A DNA stretch of 64,000 bases from Dastarcus helophoroides (GCA_028583605.1 CM053327.1:26771629-26835628); one strand, 5' to 3'; positions 23,339 through 34,383 are shown, counted from the first letter of the stretch. Program-made: numbers and translations. The notes: generated by a model from the letters alone, not told the origin.

Positions 23339-24989
23339 TGACTGACTTTTGACCGCACTACTAGTTTTAAAATGGTTTAATTAATTGAATACACAAATAC
23401 TGCTGGCGGGATAAGGTTGTTTTGCTTAAAAACTCAGCTAGTCAGCTGCTAGAGTTGCTAGAATATCCCCAATCAATGTGGTATTATTTAGAACCTTCCA
23501 CTTTATTAAGATAAGATTATAATGGAAAAAGAAAATATTACCGATGAACTTTACTTCTCCATTGAAAATTTGACCACCAGTTATCAATATGGATCGATTT
23601 TATTTGAATACATAAAATGATGACTTCGATATACACTCTTTAGTTTCGGATGAAGCTTCTGGTTAGTTTCTAGGATCTGCACCATGACTAATCGATAAGG
23701 TACAGCTTAGAAAAATGTACCACATGAAGAGAACATTGTGGTGGAAAAAGTAGATATTACTAATGAACTTTCGTTTTTCATTGAAATTTTGACCACCAAA
23801 TGATTATTAAGATGGATCGATTTCTTCCGAATGCTTTGGTAGTAAAAATTTTAATAAAAAACGAAAATTCATCAGTAATAATTTTTTTTTCCACCAGAAT
23901 TCTGTCTTCTATGGCTTATTTTTCTCAGCGGTACCTTATCGATTGGTTATGTTAGAGAACCTCAAAAGTCATAATCTTCTGACGTCGATATGCTACTTAG
24001 TTTCAGATTACTTTTCAGGTTCTCTAACATAACCAATCGATAAGATACAGCTGAGAAAAATGTTCCATCTAAAGGCAGAATTATAGTGGAAAAAGAAAAT
24101 ATTACTGATGAACTTCCGTTTTTCGATGAAATTTTGACCACCAAATGACTATTTATTAACTAAGATGGATTGATTCTACCTAAATATGTAAGATTATGAA
24201 GACAATATGCCATTTACTTTAAAATGAAGCTCTTGATTAGTTTCTACAGTCTCTAACATAACAATTCGATAACGTACAGCTTAGAAAAATGTTCCACCTG
24301 AAGGCAGAATTATAGTTGAAAAAGAAAATGTTACTGATGAACTTTCGTTTTTCGTTGAAATTTTGACCACCAAATGATTATTTATTAACTAAGATGGATT
24401 GATTCTACCTGAATATGTAACAATATGAAGGCGATATGCCATTTACTTTAAAATGAAGCTCCTGATTAGTTTCCACAGTCTCTAGCATAACAATTCGATA
24501 ACGTACAGCTTGGAAAAATGTTCCATCTGAAGGGAGAATTATCGTGGAAAAAGAAAATATTACTGATAAACTTTCGTTTTTCGTTGAAATTTTGACCACC
24601 AAATGATTATTTATTAACTAAGATGGATTAATTCTACCTGAATATGTAAGATTATGAAAGCGATATATCATTTACTTTAAAATGAAGTTCCGGATTAGTT
24701 TCTACAGTCTCTAGCATAACAATTCGATAACGTACAGCTTAGAAAATTGTTCCATCTGAAGGCAGAATTATAGTGGAGAAGGAAAATATTGTAACGCAAT
24801 GTAAATAGATGAAATAGGATTTAGAATAGAATTGTAGGATTTAGTAAATAAAAAAAAAAAGTTTCTAGAAGGATCTGATAAGGGGAAAGCGGCCGCGATA
24901 ACGAAACAAATGGCAGATAAGCGTTCCAGAAATTTCGGTAAACGATAAGCCTTATCTGCCGAAAAGTTCTAGAAGCCGGGGGCCAAAAC

Positions 24990-25022
24990 TATAAAAGGCG
25001 GTCAGCTTTCCCTCGAGTCAGT
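24990..25022 (+). promoter_or_regulatory. LTR core promoter (TATA box plus TCAGT initiator)
   Basis: TATAAAAGG starts at 24990, and TCAGT lies at 25018-25022 with its A at 25020, 30 bases downstream. That is the normal spacing for an arthropod core promoter, and the A would be +1. Activity is not shown. Confidence 0.75.
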
Positions 25023-25360
25023 TCCTAACAACACGAGCGCGGTCGACGGCACGCGCTAAAGAAGGTGGACCGAGTAGCCTTCTTTAGAGTGACTGCTGTC
25101 GATCACGGACGCCTGCCATCGGAGGTGAATTGAGTAGCTTTCGATCGGCGGTCTCCGCAGCTCACAAATTATCAACACAGTAATATTCACTAAAAGACGG
25201 CGGTCAAAGGAACGAAATTTTCGGAACCGCGTTAAACTACCAAAGAACCATTCAGTCCTCGAGTCAGTCAGTTAGAAGTCAGTGTAGTTAGTGAGTTAGT
25301 AGAAGTAAATAAGTAGTGAGTTACTTACTATTCAGTTGAAGTATGCCGAGTTAATTTGGT

Positions 25361-25366
25361 AATAAA
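25361..25366 (+). promoter_or_regulatory. LTR polyadenylation signal
   Basis: AATAAA in GGTAATAAAGTGGTGTAATT, about 340 bases after the inferred start and some 50 bases before the LTR end, as expected for the R region. Confidence 0.6.
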
Positions 25367-25723
25367 GTGGTGTAATTCACACGTGTAATCATCGAACCGA
25401 TAAGCCCGTAACAATATTACTAATGAACTTTCGTTTTTCGTTAAAATTTTGACCACCAAAAGCATGGGTGATTATTAAAATTGATCGATTTTGATTCAAT
25501 GCAAAATATTACGAGAAAGATATCCTATTCAGTTTCAGACGAAGCTTCTCATCAGTTATTAGGATATGTAACATCGAGATACAACTTTCCAAATAGGAAG
25601 ATGAAATTATGGAGGAAAAATAAAATATTATTGACGAATGTTAGTTTCTCACCAAAATTTTAATCTCCAAGAGCATTTCTGAGAATTTAAAGTGGTTCCA
25701 CTTAACAACAATACTGGTTTATT

Positions 25724-26386
25724 CAGTGGCAGATTAAATGTTGACATCACTCTTGTAAGCGACACCGTTGGGTATTGGATAAATAGGGCGACTCACATCA
25801 ACCGCCTAAGAATTTTTTGCCGATCAAAAAAAAAGGATCTCATGAACGTTTGTCCAACAAATTTTGACGACCAAAAAAAAATTTCATATTGTTGTGCATT
25901 ATCGGTTCGAATGGCTAACACTTCGTGAATTGTAACCACTTTATTTCCAAACTGATTCCGGAACAATACAATTGACTCACTAAACTGACCAACTAAATAA
26001 CGCTGTTTAATTAGCTAACTTATTTATTGGCTAATTAACTGAAGGAAAGCCGACAGCGTTTATATACCTTCCTGGTATTCTAGACTAAATCCATACAGAT
26101 AAGGCTTATCGTTCGCGGAAATTTCTGAAGCGCTTATCTGCCGTTTGCTTTATTATCGCGGCCCTTGCTCCTTATCAAATTTTTCTAGAAAAATTCCTTA
26201 GGTACTAAATTCTATAATTACATGTGGTTACAATATCCTATTAAGGCGACACACTTGACAATTTCCGGCGGCACACAGGTTGGGAAACACTACTCCAAGC
26301 AAAAACTTTTTAGTTCGTCCAAATTATTTTTAATGATTAAAAAAGCGGTTATGTGCCAAGTTTACCTTAGGAATAATCCGCCACTG
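25724..26386. mobile_element. hAT-like element interrupted by an LTR
   Basis: Starts CAGTGGCAGATTAAATGTTG and ends GGAATAATCCGCCACTG, good inverted ends of about 14 bp. The interior includes GACGACCAAAAAAAAATTTC and TTTTAATGATTAAAAAAGCG. A 302-bp LTR (25931-26232) sits inside it. Removing that LTR leaves about 360 bp. No transposase frame is present. No matching 8-bp flanks were found. Confidence 0.6.
25931..26232 (-). mobile_element. Second, related solo LTR (minus strand)
   Basis: Ends are TGTAACCAC and GTGGTTACA. On the minus strand its U3 matches the LTR at 24790: GGCCGCGATAATAAAGCAAA, CGGCAGATAAGCGCTTCAG and GAACGATAAGCCTTATCTG. It also has TATATAAA (near 26060), a TTCAGT initiator about 25-30 bases further on, and a polyadenylation signal (TTTATT on the plus strand, near 25940). 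At 302 bp it is half the length of the other copy, so it is a diverged relative rather than the same LTR. Flanking bases GAAT and ATAT do not match. Confidence 0.75.
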
Positions 26387-26659
26387 CTTTAAATGAGTTA
26401 CTTTTTAAATTAATTTTATTGTTCATTAAAATTTAATGATTATCAAGTTTGAGTCTTTATTAATCTCAATTTCTATTTCGCCAACAACTAAAAAAAAGAA
26501 AATCGATGTAAAGTGTAACTTTGAAAAAAACAATGTATGCAGCATTTCTAGAAAAATATCTCAAGTTTAAATTCGGTATTTTGCTTGCCCAAGTTAAAAA
26601 ACTAGTACGAAATCCTTTAACAAAAAATTTTGAGTTCGGAATACTCAAATCAATATCAT

Positions 26660-29600
26660 AAAATTAAGTGGGCATTTCTGTAATTTTGAAGAAAGTCGAT
26701 GATTTCAAAAAAAAAATCCGAATTTGAAAAAATCCAGCTTTCAAAGAACTCGACATCTTCAAAAACTTCTAAATTTTTAAAGGGAGAAAATTTTGAAGAA
26801 ATGTTGAGATTTGCACGAGTCAGAATTTATGAAATAGTTGAAATTTTCGAAAGAAAAAAAAACAAATCAAAAGGACATTTTCAAAATTTTGCCATTTTTA
26901 TTAATTTGGTCGTTTTTTAAAATATCATCTTTTGGATTTTTGACTTCAAAATTGTCGACTTTTTTCAAAATTATAACATTTTTGAAAATTTTTAGTTTTT
27001 TCATAATAGTATGGGTTTCTTTCAAAATTATGAACTTATTAAAGAATTTTTAATTTTTTTGAATATTTGGAGTTTTGGAGTAATTCTTAGGTTTACATAA
27101 GAACAAAAAATATTGAAAAAACCAACATTTTGATAAGCATTTCGGGATTTTGGAAGAAATTATAAAGTTAAAATATTTAAAAATTTGAAAAAGTCGACAA
27201 TTTGAAAAAATCGCATCTTTAAAAAAGTAAAAATTGTTGGAAAAGTCGAAACTTTTGGAAAAGTCGTCAAGAGTCGTAATTTTCAGAAAAAGTCGTACTG
27301 TTAAGAAAAAGTCTTGAACAAATTTCAAATTTTGTACAAGAAGTATTAATTTTGAAAAAAGTCTTAGTGAAATATAATTGAAATTTTGAAAAGTTAAGAG
27401 GTTAAAATTTTTTGATCAAAATTTGAAAGTTTTTTAAAATTTAACTTTTTAAAAATTTTGAATTGTTTCTGAAAATTTCTTATTGTTTCAAATACCCCAA
27501 ATTTTTATAAATATCCACTTTTTAGAAATTTGGACATTTTTTTCAACATTTTAATTTTATTGAAAAAGTATTTTTTTTTAATTTTAACTTTCTACGAAAA
27601 TTTCGACCCTTTTTTGAAAATTATGATCCAAATTTTTTTTCGAAATTTTAACCTTTTTAAATAAATCTGCGACTTTTTTCAAAATCTTTAATTTGAATGA
27701 AAATATCGACTCCAAAATTTCCTCCAATTTTCGGAATTTTGACTTTTCTGAATATTTTGGCTTTTCTTCAATATAATTTAAGACTGAAAATTTCGGATTT
27801 TATTGAAAATTTGATTTTTTTTAAATCCAGACAGTTTTTGAAATTTTAAACTGTTTTTTAAAATTTCAACTTTTTAAAAAATTTGAATTGTTTTTGAAAT
27901 TTTTTCATTTTTTCAAATACCCTAATTTTTTGGAAATGTTCACTATTTCAAAATTTTGAAATTTTTTCAACATTTTAATTTTTTTTTGAAAAACGTATTT
28001 TTTTTAGGTTTTAACTTTCTATGAAAATTTCGACCTGTTTTTGAAAATTACCACTTCCAAATTTTTTTTCGAAATTTTAACCTTTTTAAATAAATCTGCG
28101 ACTTTTTTTCAAAATCTTTAATTTGCTTGAAAATATCGACTCCAAAATTTCCTCCAATTTTCGGAATTTCGACTTTTCTGAACATTTTGACTTTTCTTCA
28201 ATATTTAGACTTCCAAAATTTCGGATTTTATTGAAAATTTCGGATTTTATTGAAAATTTCAAATTTTTTTTTAAATCTAGCCTATTTTTGAAATTTTAGT
28301 TTATCAAAATTTCAAATTTTTAAAAATTTTGAATTGTTTTTTCAAATATCCGAATTTTTTGGAAATGTCCACTCTTTCAAAATATTGGCATTTCTTTCAA
28401 CATTTTTTTTTTCTTTTAAATCATAACTTTTTTTAATTTTAACTTTCTATGAAAGTTTCGACTTTTTTCAAAATTAAGACTTCAAATTTTTTTGATCAAA
28501 ATTTGAACCTTTTTTTAATATTTTTCGAGTTTTTTCAACATCTTTAATTTGTTTGAAAATATCGACCCCAAAATTTCCTTCAATTTTGAGACTTTTGACT
28601 TTTCTAAAAATTTTGGTTTTCTTTCAGAAATTTTGGATTTTATTGAAAATTTAAATTTTTTAAAAAATTTAGACAGTTTTTGAAATTTTAGAGTATTTTT
28701 CATTTCAACTTTTTAAAAATGTTGATTTGTTTTTGAAAATTTCTCATCTTTTTAAATAACCGAATTTTTTGGAAATGTTAACAAAATTTTAACACTTTTT
28801 TCCAACATTATTTTTTAAATCGTAACTTTTTCTTAATTTTAACTTTCTATGAAAATTTCGACTTTTTTTGAAAATTAAGTCTTCAAAATTTTCACATTTT
28901 TTTATATTTTCGAATTTTTTCAAAATTTTTAATTTGTTTCAAAAATATCGACTCCAATTTTCAAAATTTTGACTTTTCTGAAAATTTTGGCTTTTCTTCA
29001 ATATTTAGACTTCAAAAACTTTGGATTTTATTGAAAAATGATTTTTTTTAATTCTAGACAATTTTTTAAATTTTACAGTATTTTTCATTTCAACTTTTTA
29101 AAAAATTTAAACTGTTTTTGAAAATCTCTCATATTTTCAAATATCCGAATTTTTTTGGAAATGTTGTCTTTTTCAAAATGTTGACACATTTTTCAACATT
29201 TTTTTCAAAATCGTAACTTTTTCTTAATTTTAACTTTCTATGAAAATTTCGACTTTTTCTGAAAATTACGACAAACTTTTTTGATCAAAATTTTCACTTA
29301 TTTTTAAATATTTTTGAGATTTTTCAAAATCTGCGAAACATTTTGAATTTGTTTTAACATATAGACTACAAAATTACGTCTAATTTTCAAAATTTTGGCT
29401 TGTTTTGAACATTTGGAATTTTTTGAAAATTTCATCTTATTCTTAAATTTCATTTATTTTGAAAATACCGTTTGACTCAAAATTTCAACTTTTTAAAATT
29501 TCAGCTTTTTAGAGAGTTTTTATTTTTCAAAATATTGACATTTTTCAAACATTTCAACTAATTTTTAAAAGATTTCGACTTTTACCTTTTTTTTTAATGT
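26660..29600 (-). repeat. Degenerate block 4 (mixed at left, then minus polarity)
   Basis: About 26.7-26.85 and 27.1-27.4 kb have plus-type words (AAAAGTCGACAATTTG), while 27.4-29.6 kb is T-rich with AAAATTTCGAC. The right part is a tandem array of ~390-430 bp units (see 27400-29330). Frames here are composition artefacts. Confidence 0.8.
27400..29330 (-). repeat. Five ~390-430-bp higher-order tandem units
   Basis: The marker TTTTAACTTTCTATGAAAAT, with its TCTA at about 27591, 28018, 28446, 28846 and 29237, gives spacings of 427, 428, 400 and 391 bp. Each unit repeats AATTTTTTTCGAAATTTTAA, GAAAATATCGACTCCAAAAT and GACTTTTCTGAATATTTTGG in the same order. The first two units are the most alike. 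Confidence 0.8.
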
Positions 29601-29614
29601 CGACTTAAATTTTA

Positions 29615-29805
29615 GTCGCACCTAAGATGCTGAATTTTGAAAAATCCTCTCTTAGTGCTCACCTACGTATTATTGCAAATACTTCTGTGAAATTTCATGC
29701 TCTTACACGCACCAGTTGTCTTTTAGTCCGTGTTAGAGATTTATTAAGTAGAAGTACAATTAATTAGTTAAAACATAAGCTTTAACACCATATTTCGATT
29801 AAAAG
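29615..29805 (+). repeat. Dispersed module M1, copy at 29.6 kb
   Basis: GCTGAATTTTGAAAAATCCT, CTCTTAGTGCTCACCTACG, CACGCACCAGTTGTCTTTTA and AGTAGAAGTACAATTAATTA lead to TTAACACCATATTTCG. The same module occurs at 44858-45040, 45497-45668 and 46618-46793. As in the last two copies, a foldback element begins at the ATATTTCGAT end. Confidence 0.85.
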
Positions 29806-30250
29806 TAGAATACAACCTAGACTGCAAAATTTATGCAGCCCTCCAGGCGTGTATAATGAATCATAGGTAGTTGAACTATCAACAGTTGACCCACTGCCAC
29901 CTAGCGAAGCGGTTGCTCTCTTCTAGGGAGGTTCCTAGAAGATAAGGATTCTAATGCACAAACCAATGGGTTTGAACATTTATTAGATTCGAAGTTTGGA
30001 AACCAAAAACCGGTTTGGATCTTGTTAGATCTCGTCAGTTGGATATACCAAACTGACGAGATCTAACAAGATCGAAACCTATTGGGCTCTGCATTAGAAT
30101 CCTTGTCTTCTGGGAACTTTCCTAGAGAGCAACCGCTTCGCTAGATGGTAGTGTTTCAACTGTTGGTGGTTCAGCTACGTATGATTCACTATACACGCCT
30201 GGAGGGCTGCATGAATTTGCAGTCTAGGTTGTGTTCTGCTTGCATACGAT
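29806..30250. mobile_element. Foldback element (FB1 arms around FB2 core)
   Basis: A long palindrome. The left arm (29806-30039) and right arm (30053-30250) carry the same FB1 sequence in opposite directions around CAGTTGGATATACCAAACTG. The right-arm core is CTGACGA (30053-30059), GATCT-AACA-AGATC (30060-30073) and GAAACC. The right arm lacks about 50 bp between two AAACC words, a likely short-homology deletion. No frame is encoded. Confidence 0.85.
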
Positions 30251-31800
30251 TTTTTATTTATTTTTTTCTAACAATAACACTTTTAGAAAAATCTTTATAA
30301 TTATCTGTTTATTTCGAAAGATTTCGGTACCAATTTTTAAATTTACTAAAAAGGTAATTGTTAAAAAAAGTGAAAGTTAACGCATCATTACTTGATATAG
30401 CGGTGATTGATTTTACGCTTGACGTCCGTCATGAAATCTCTGTAACTACGACAAACGAATAAGCAGTAAAAATAACTTATATTTTTGTTCAGATTTTACT
30501 TCGCATTCATGGTCAATTTCAAAATACGTAATCGCATATTTAAGAATACACTTATCTGTTTGCATCTGACATCTATTGTTAATTTGTTTTCGAAAACTAT
30601 CTTTAGATGATTCAAAGACAAACCGTCATATTGTTGAGTCAGATTCCACTTTTTCTAGGTAATGTATCAATTTTGTAATTAAGAAAGCCAGTGGGGAACT
30701 AAACGATCAAAGTATTTCACAACACCACACACACGTTGCGGAGATAGGGAAATTAACGAAGGAGAATTTATGTTATTGGTAATCGATGGCCGAATAATCG
30801 TAAACCATGACGTGTAGCGACCATATTAGGTACAGGTAAATTAAAAAGAAATTGAATAAGCGTAGTTTCAGCTGTTCACAAACACAACTGATGTCATCAC
30901 TAAAGCCGTATAGTTGTAAATAAAGGTCGCCATACATGTTCCATATAAGCGAAAAACCAATCCAACATGAAGAATCGAAACAATTCTGGATTGTTAATTA
31001 TAGGACATGCCGTAGTCCTTCCCCAACTTAACCAGATTTTCCGCATTAACTTCTTAACTCGTCGAGTTTCATTTAAATCTTTGATCGTAGATGTGTCAGA
31101 TGTGTTGAAGAATTAAGATCAACCACAAACTCAAAACAATCAACAATAAACGATATCCGCGTGAATGGTAATTAAATTTATTCAAGGATTTTTACACTAA
31201 TATTTACACAAGTTAACATACACTTAAATGCCTGTCATTAAAATCTAATAAACAAAGCAATGCACTGTTATTGATGGACAAAATCAAACATAACTATTAA
31301 CATATTACGAATAATAAAGACGTTTAGCTGTATTACTTCAGAGGATTACCATAATTGACAACTCTTAACAAGGCAGAGGTTTGGAAAGAAACGCTATAAA
31401 TTGAAGAAATTCGACTTTTATGGTACTATAAATTGGGAAGTGTGCTACATTTTAAAGACTTCTTTCTATAAAATTTCGGTTAATAATAGAAGATAGCTCA
31501 GAGAATTACTCGAAGATGCGAGTAAATTAAACTCTGAAGTGAATCTTTAAGAAGGATAACTCGTGCCCAGTTGCACAAGTTCAGACATGGAGATTTCTAG
31601 ATCTCAGTTTGTTAGTCTTTTGATTGCATAACTCAATCAAATTCGTTGATTCGGCCGCTACCTAGCGAGTCTCCAGCTACATATTGGGTAGCATGTTTGC
31701 CTCATATCGCCTTAGATGAAGCTCTCAGGACATTATATTAGAAGAATCCCACATGCAAAGTTATGGTACGATTGTCGCCTCTGTCAAATTATTTCTTTAC
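30251..31800. other. AT-rich sequence without a recognised gene
   Basis: AT-rich DNA of normal complexity. No frame of 60 codons or more attracts attention. A GC-richer stretch at 31570-31740 (CTACCTAGCGAGTCTCCAGC) looks transposon-like but was not identified. Confidence 0.4.
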
Positions 31801-31805
31801 ATAGA

Positions 31806-32715
31806 AAAGGGAGATACTGGATATAATATTAGTTTGGGAGAGTTTTTCGGGATAAAACGCATGCTACTAACGACCCTAACTTTCAAGGTGCGTCTGTAGG
31901 TACCAATTTTCATGAAAATCACTTCATTAACTGAGCTGTGGAAAGCAGACAGACAAACACACTTCCGCACTTTATATTAGTTAGGATTAATGGGGATTAA
32001 CCATACCACAGATGAGACTATTCTGATAACTTTTTGGAAGAGTTCTACCTGTGGATCTTTCTGTATATAATATTAGTTTGGATCAGTTTTCCCGAATAAA
32101 ACGTATCCTGCTAATGACATTGCCTTTCAAGGTATGTCTATACAATTTTCATGAAAATCGCTTCAGTAATTGAGCTGTGGGAAGCGAACAAAGAAACACA
32201 TTTACGCGCTTCTATATTAGTTAGAATTAATAAGGATTAACCATACCACAGAAGAGACTCTACTGATGACTTTTCGAAGAGTTCTACCTGTGATTTTTTC
32301 TGGATATAATATTAATTTGGAACAGTTTTCCCGAATAAATCGTATCCTACTAATGACATTGCCTTCCAAGATACGTCTTTACCCATTTTCATCAAAATCG
32401 CTTCAGTAATTGAGCTGTGGAAAACAAACAGACAAATACATTTCCGCGCTTCTATATTAATTAGGATTAATAAAGATTAACATAGATGAGACTCTTCTCA
32501 TGACTTCAAAGAGTTCTACCTACGAATCTTTCTAGATATAATATTAGTTTGGAACAATTTTCCGGGATAAAATGTATCGTATTGAAGACCCCACTTTCCA
32601 AGGTACGTCTACATCAATTTGCATCAAAATCGCTTCAGTAATTGAGCTGAGGAAAGCGAACAAACAGACAAACACACCCTCGTATGGGTGTACTTAAATA
32701 GGTATAATAAGGATT
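31806..32715 (+). repeat. Four ~240-bp tandem units
   Basis: GGATATAATATTAGTTTGG or close variants occur at about 31815, 32064, 32304 and 32535. Each unit continues with ATGAAAATCGCTTCAGTAAT, GAGCTGTGGAAAGCGAACAG, ACAAACACATTTCCGCGCTT and AACCATACCACAGATGAGAC. The ATCGCTTCAGTAATTGAGC plus ACAAACACA pattern resembles the 3' tails of insect RTE-type LINEs; that link is from general knowledge, not proof. The array resumes at 33596 after an 880-bp insertion. Confidence 0.8.
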
Positions 32716-32936
32716 GGAGAGAACATATCATGACAGGAGAAAGATATCGCTTGTTGCAACTCAAAATAGAAGGGAAAATCGCAGGAAAAAGAACTATAGG
32801 CAGAAGACGACACTCCTGATTAAAAAATCTAAAAGACTGGTATAACTACTCCAATAACCAGCTATTTAGATCAGGCGTATCAAAAATTAAGATAGCCTTG
32901 ATGATTGTCAACCTTCAGGATGGAGAAGGCACCTGA
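32716..32936 (+). pseudogene. Non-LTR retrotransposon ORF2 C-terminus, truncated
   Basis: In one frame: REHIMTGERYRLLQLKIEGK, then IAGKRTIGRRRHS, a stop at 32817-32819, then LKNLKDWYNYSNNQLFRSGV and SKIKIALMIVNLQDGEGT ending at a stop (32934-32936). The GKR.GRR..SWLKNL and final GDGT pattern is typical of the C-terminus of RTE/R4-like endonuclease-reverse transcriptases in insects. The in-frame stop replaces the usual Trp (TGG to TGA). No reverse transcriptase motif remains. It lies inside the 240-bp array: AATAAGGATT before it and TAACCATACC after the GAA tail join to give the uninterrupted unit. Confidence 0.8.
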
Positions 32937-33595
32937 TGATGAAGAAGAAGAAGAAGAAGAAGAAGAAGAAGAGGAAGAGAAAGAGGAAGCAGAAGAGGAA
33001 GCAGAAGAGGAAGAAGAAGAAGAGGAAGAAGAAGCGGAAGAAGAAGAGGCAGAAGAAAAAGAAGAAGTAGAGGAGAAAGAAGAGGAAGAGGAAGAAGAAG
33101 AAAAAGAGGAAGAAGAAGAAAAAGAGGAAGAGGAAGAAGAAGAAAAAGAGGAAGAAGAAGAGGAAAAAGAGAAAGAAGAGAAAGAGGAAGAAGAGAAAGA
33201 GGAAGAAGAGAAAGAGGAAGAAGAGAAAGAGGAAGAAGAAAAAGAGGAAGGAGAAGATGAAGAAGAAGAAGAGGAAGAGAAAGAGGAAGATAAAGAAAAA
33301 GAGGAGGAAGAAGAAGAAAAAGAGGGAGAAGAAGAAGAAAAAAAGGAAGAGAAAGAAAAAGAAAAAGAGGAAGAAGAAGAAGAAAAAGAGGAAGAAGAAG
33401 AAGAAAAAGAGGAAGAGGAAGAAGAAAAGGAGGACGAAGAAGAGGAAGAAGAAAAGGAAGAGGAAGAAGAAAAAAAGGAAGAAGATTAGGAAGAAGAAGA
33501 GGAAGAGGAAGAAGAGGAAGAAGAGGAAGAAGAGGAAGAGGAGAAAGAAGAAGAAGAAGAAGAAGAAGAAGAAGAAGAAGAAGAAGAAGAAAGAA
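32937..33595 (+). repeat. GAA/GAG polypurine microsatellite, 659 bp
   Basis: Uninterrupted purines apart from a few T and C bases, mainly GAA, GAG, AAA and GGA triplets, with pure (GAA)n at the right end (about 33552-33592). It starts directly after a LINE stop codon and ends where the interrupted 240-bp unit resumes, so it is best read as the expanded 3' tail of that LINE. The 194-codon Glu-rich frame on the plus strand and the Leu-rich frame on the minus strand are by-products. Confidence 0.9.
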
Positions 33596-34300
33596 TAACC
33601 ATACCAAAGGTAAGACTCTTCTAAATGACCCTTTGAAAGACTTTCTCTTCTGGCATCTGGTATAGTTGATATATCGATTCGAATTAACCTGCCCTTCTGC
33701 CTTTAATCCTGGTTTTCCATACCACAAACTCTTTACAGATGTATTTTGCTTCTGTTATGACTGGGTTACCGTACTTTTCTGTTTTGAATTTGGTTTTTTC
33801 ACTTGTTCCTGAAGAACACTCTATGATAGTGGACGAAACATCAAACACTTAGTAGTTCCTAACGTTATCTTATCCCGGAAGAAGTATCTCGTTTAGAAAA
33901 TTTTTTATGTTATCGAAAATTTAAATGATATACTCGATGCTGCTCTGGGGTATAAATCTGTTGAAAATGCTCAAAATTTGCGATGGCATAAAACACAAAA
34001 ATCTGGAACGTCCATCACTGGGTCTTTTTCAAAAAATGTCGAACTGCAAACAGTGATTACTTTACCTAAAAAAATACGTCACTCAGCAGTCGTGTTATAA
34101 AACGCTGAAATAGTAAATATGTTTACGAAAATCTACCTATAAAAAATTACATGTAAAATACGCGATCCTCTTGGCGATAACTTTTTTTTGGAAATATAAC
34201 AAAAATGATGTATTAAGGAGAGTGTTAACTACATTTCAAGGTCCTGTTGTTTCTGGTATACGCTTCTTCCCTGGAAATTGTCATCATTTGATTGATTTGA
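33596..34300. other. End of 240-bp array, then unassigned sequence
   Basis: The first 60 bases continue the interrupted 240-bp repeat unit (AACCATACCAAAGGTAAGAC). The rest is AT-rich to moderate GC with no recognised gene. Confidence 0.4.
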
Positions 34301-34361
34301 TTTGAAAATTATACATTCCAGAGCCCAGAACGGTAAATGTTATGACCAGTGATGCCAGCTG

Positions 34362-34383
34362 ATGATTGAATCATCAGGTGAGT
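34362..34383 (+). other. Possible plus-strand splice donor
   Basis: ATGATTGAATCATCAG followed by GTGAGT. CAG|GTGAGT is a perfect match to the eukaryotic 5' splice consensus (junction after 34377). The ATG six codons upstream opens a 90-codon frame that would instead read through the site. Without an upstream exon this remains a single-site observation. Confidence 0.2.

Larger units (their letters stand above)
24790..25413 (+). mobile_element. Solo LTR, 624 bp, with 4-bp target duplication
   Basis: Begins TGTAACGCAATG and ends CCCGTAACA, flanked by ATAT at 24786-24789 and 25414-25417. Neighbouring satellite units read GAAAATATTACTGATGAAC with no insert, confirming the boundaries. It contains a TATA box, a TCAGT initiator and an AATAAA signal in the order expected for U3, R and U5. 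GC content is far above its surroundings. No internal region or second LTR flanks it, so it is the product of LTR-LTR recombination. A 4-bp duplication and TG..CA ends suit a Gypsy-type element; that class is inferred. Confidence 0.9.
23339..25723. repeat. 229-bp tandem repeat, array 2
   Basis: The same units as array 1. The phrase GAAATTTTGACCACCAAATG recurs at about 24127, 24358 and 24587 (spacings 231 and 229 bp), and the next unit is interrupted by a solo LTR. One unit portion (about 23857-23970) is inverted relative to its neighbour (24013-24122), making a hairpin. Short minus-strand frames repeat in successive units (for example VVKISTKNESLSVIFSFST) but each stops within the unit, so a repetitive protein is not supported. 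Confidence 0.85.

Noticed and set aside
32905..33489. 194-codon Glu/Lys-rich open frame, plus strand
   Set aside because: It is the translation of the GAA/GAG microsatellite. It starts inside the LINE C-terminus in another frame and has no flanking gene structure.
32915..33727. 270-codon Leu-rich open frame, minus strand
   Set aside because: Complement of the same polypurine tract (CTT/CTC codons). Length comes only from the lack of stops in the repeat.
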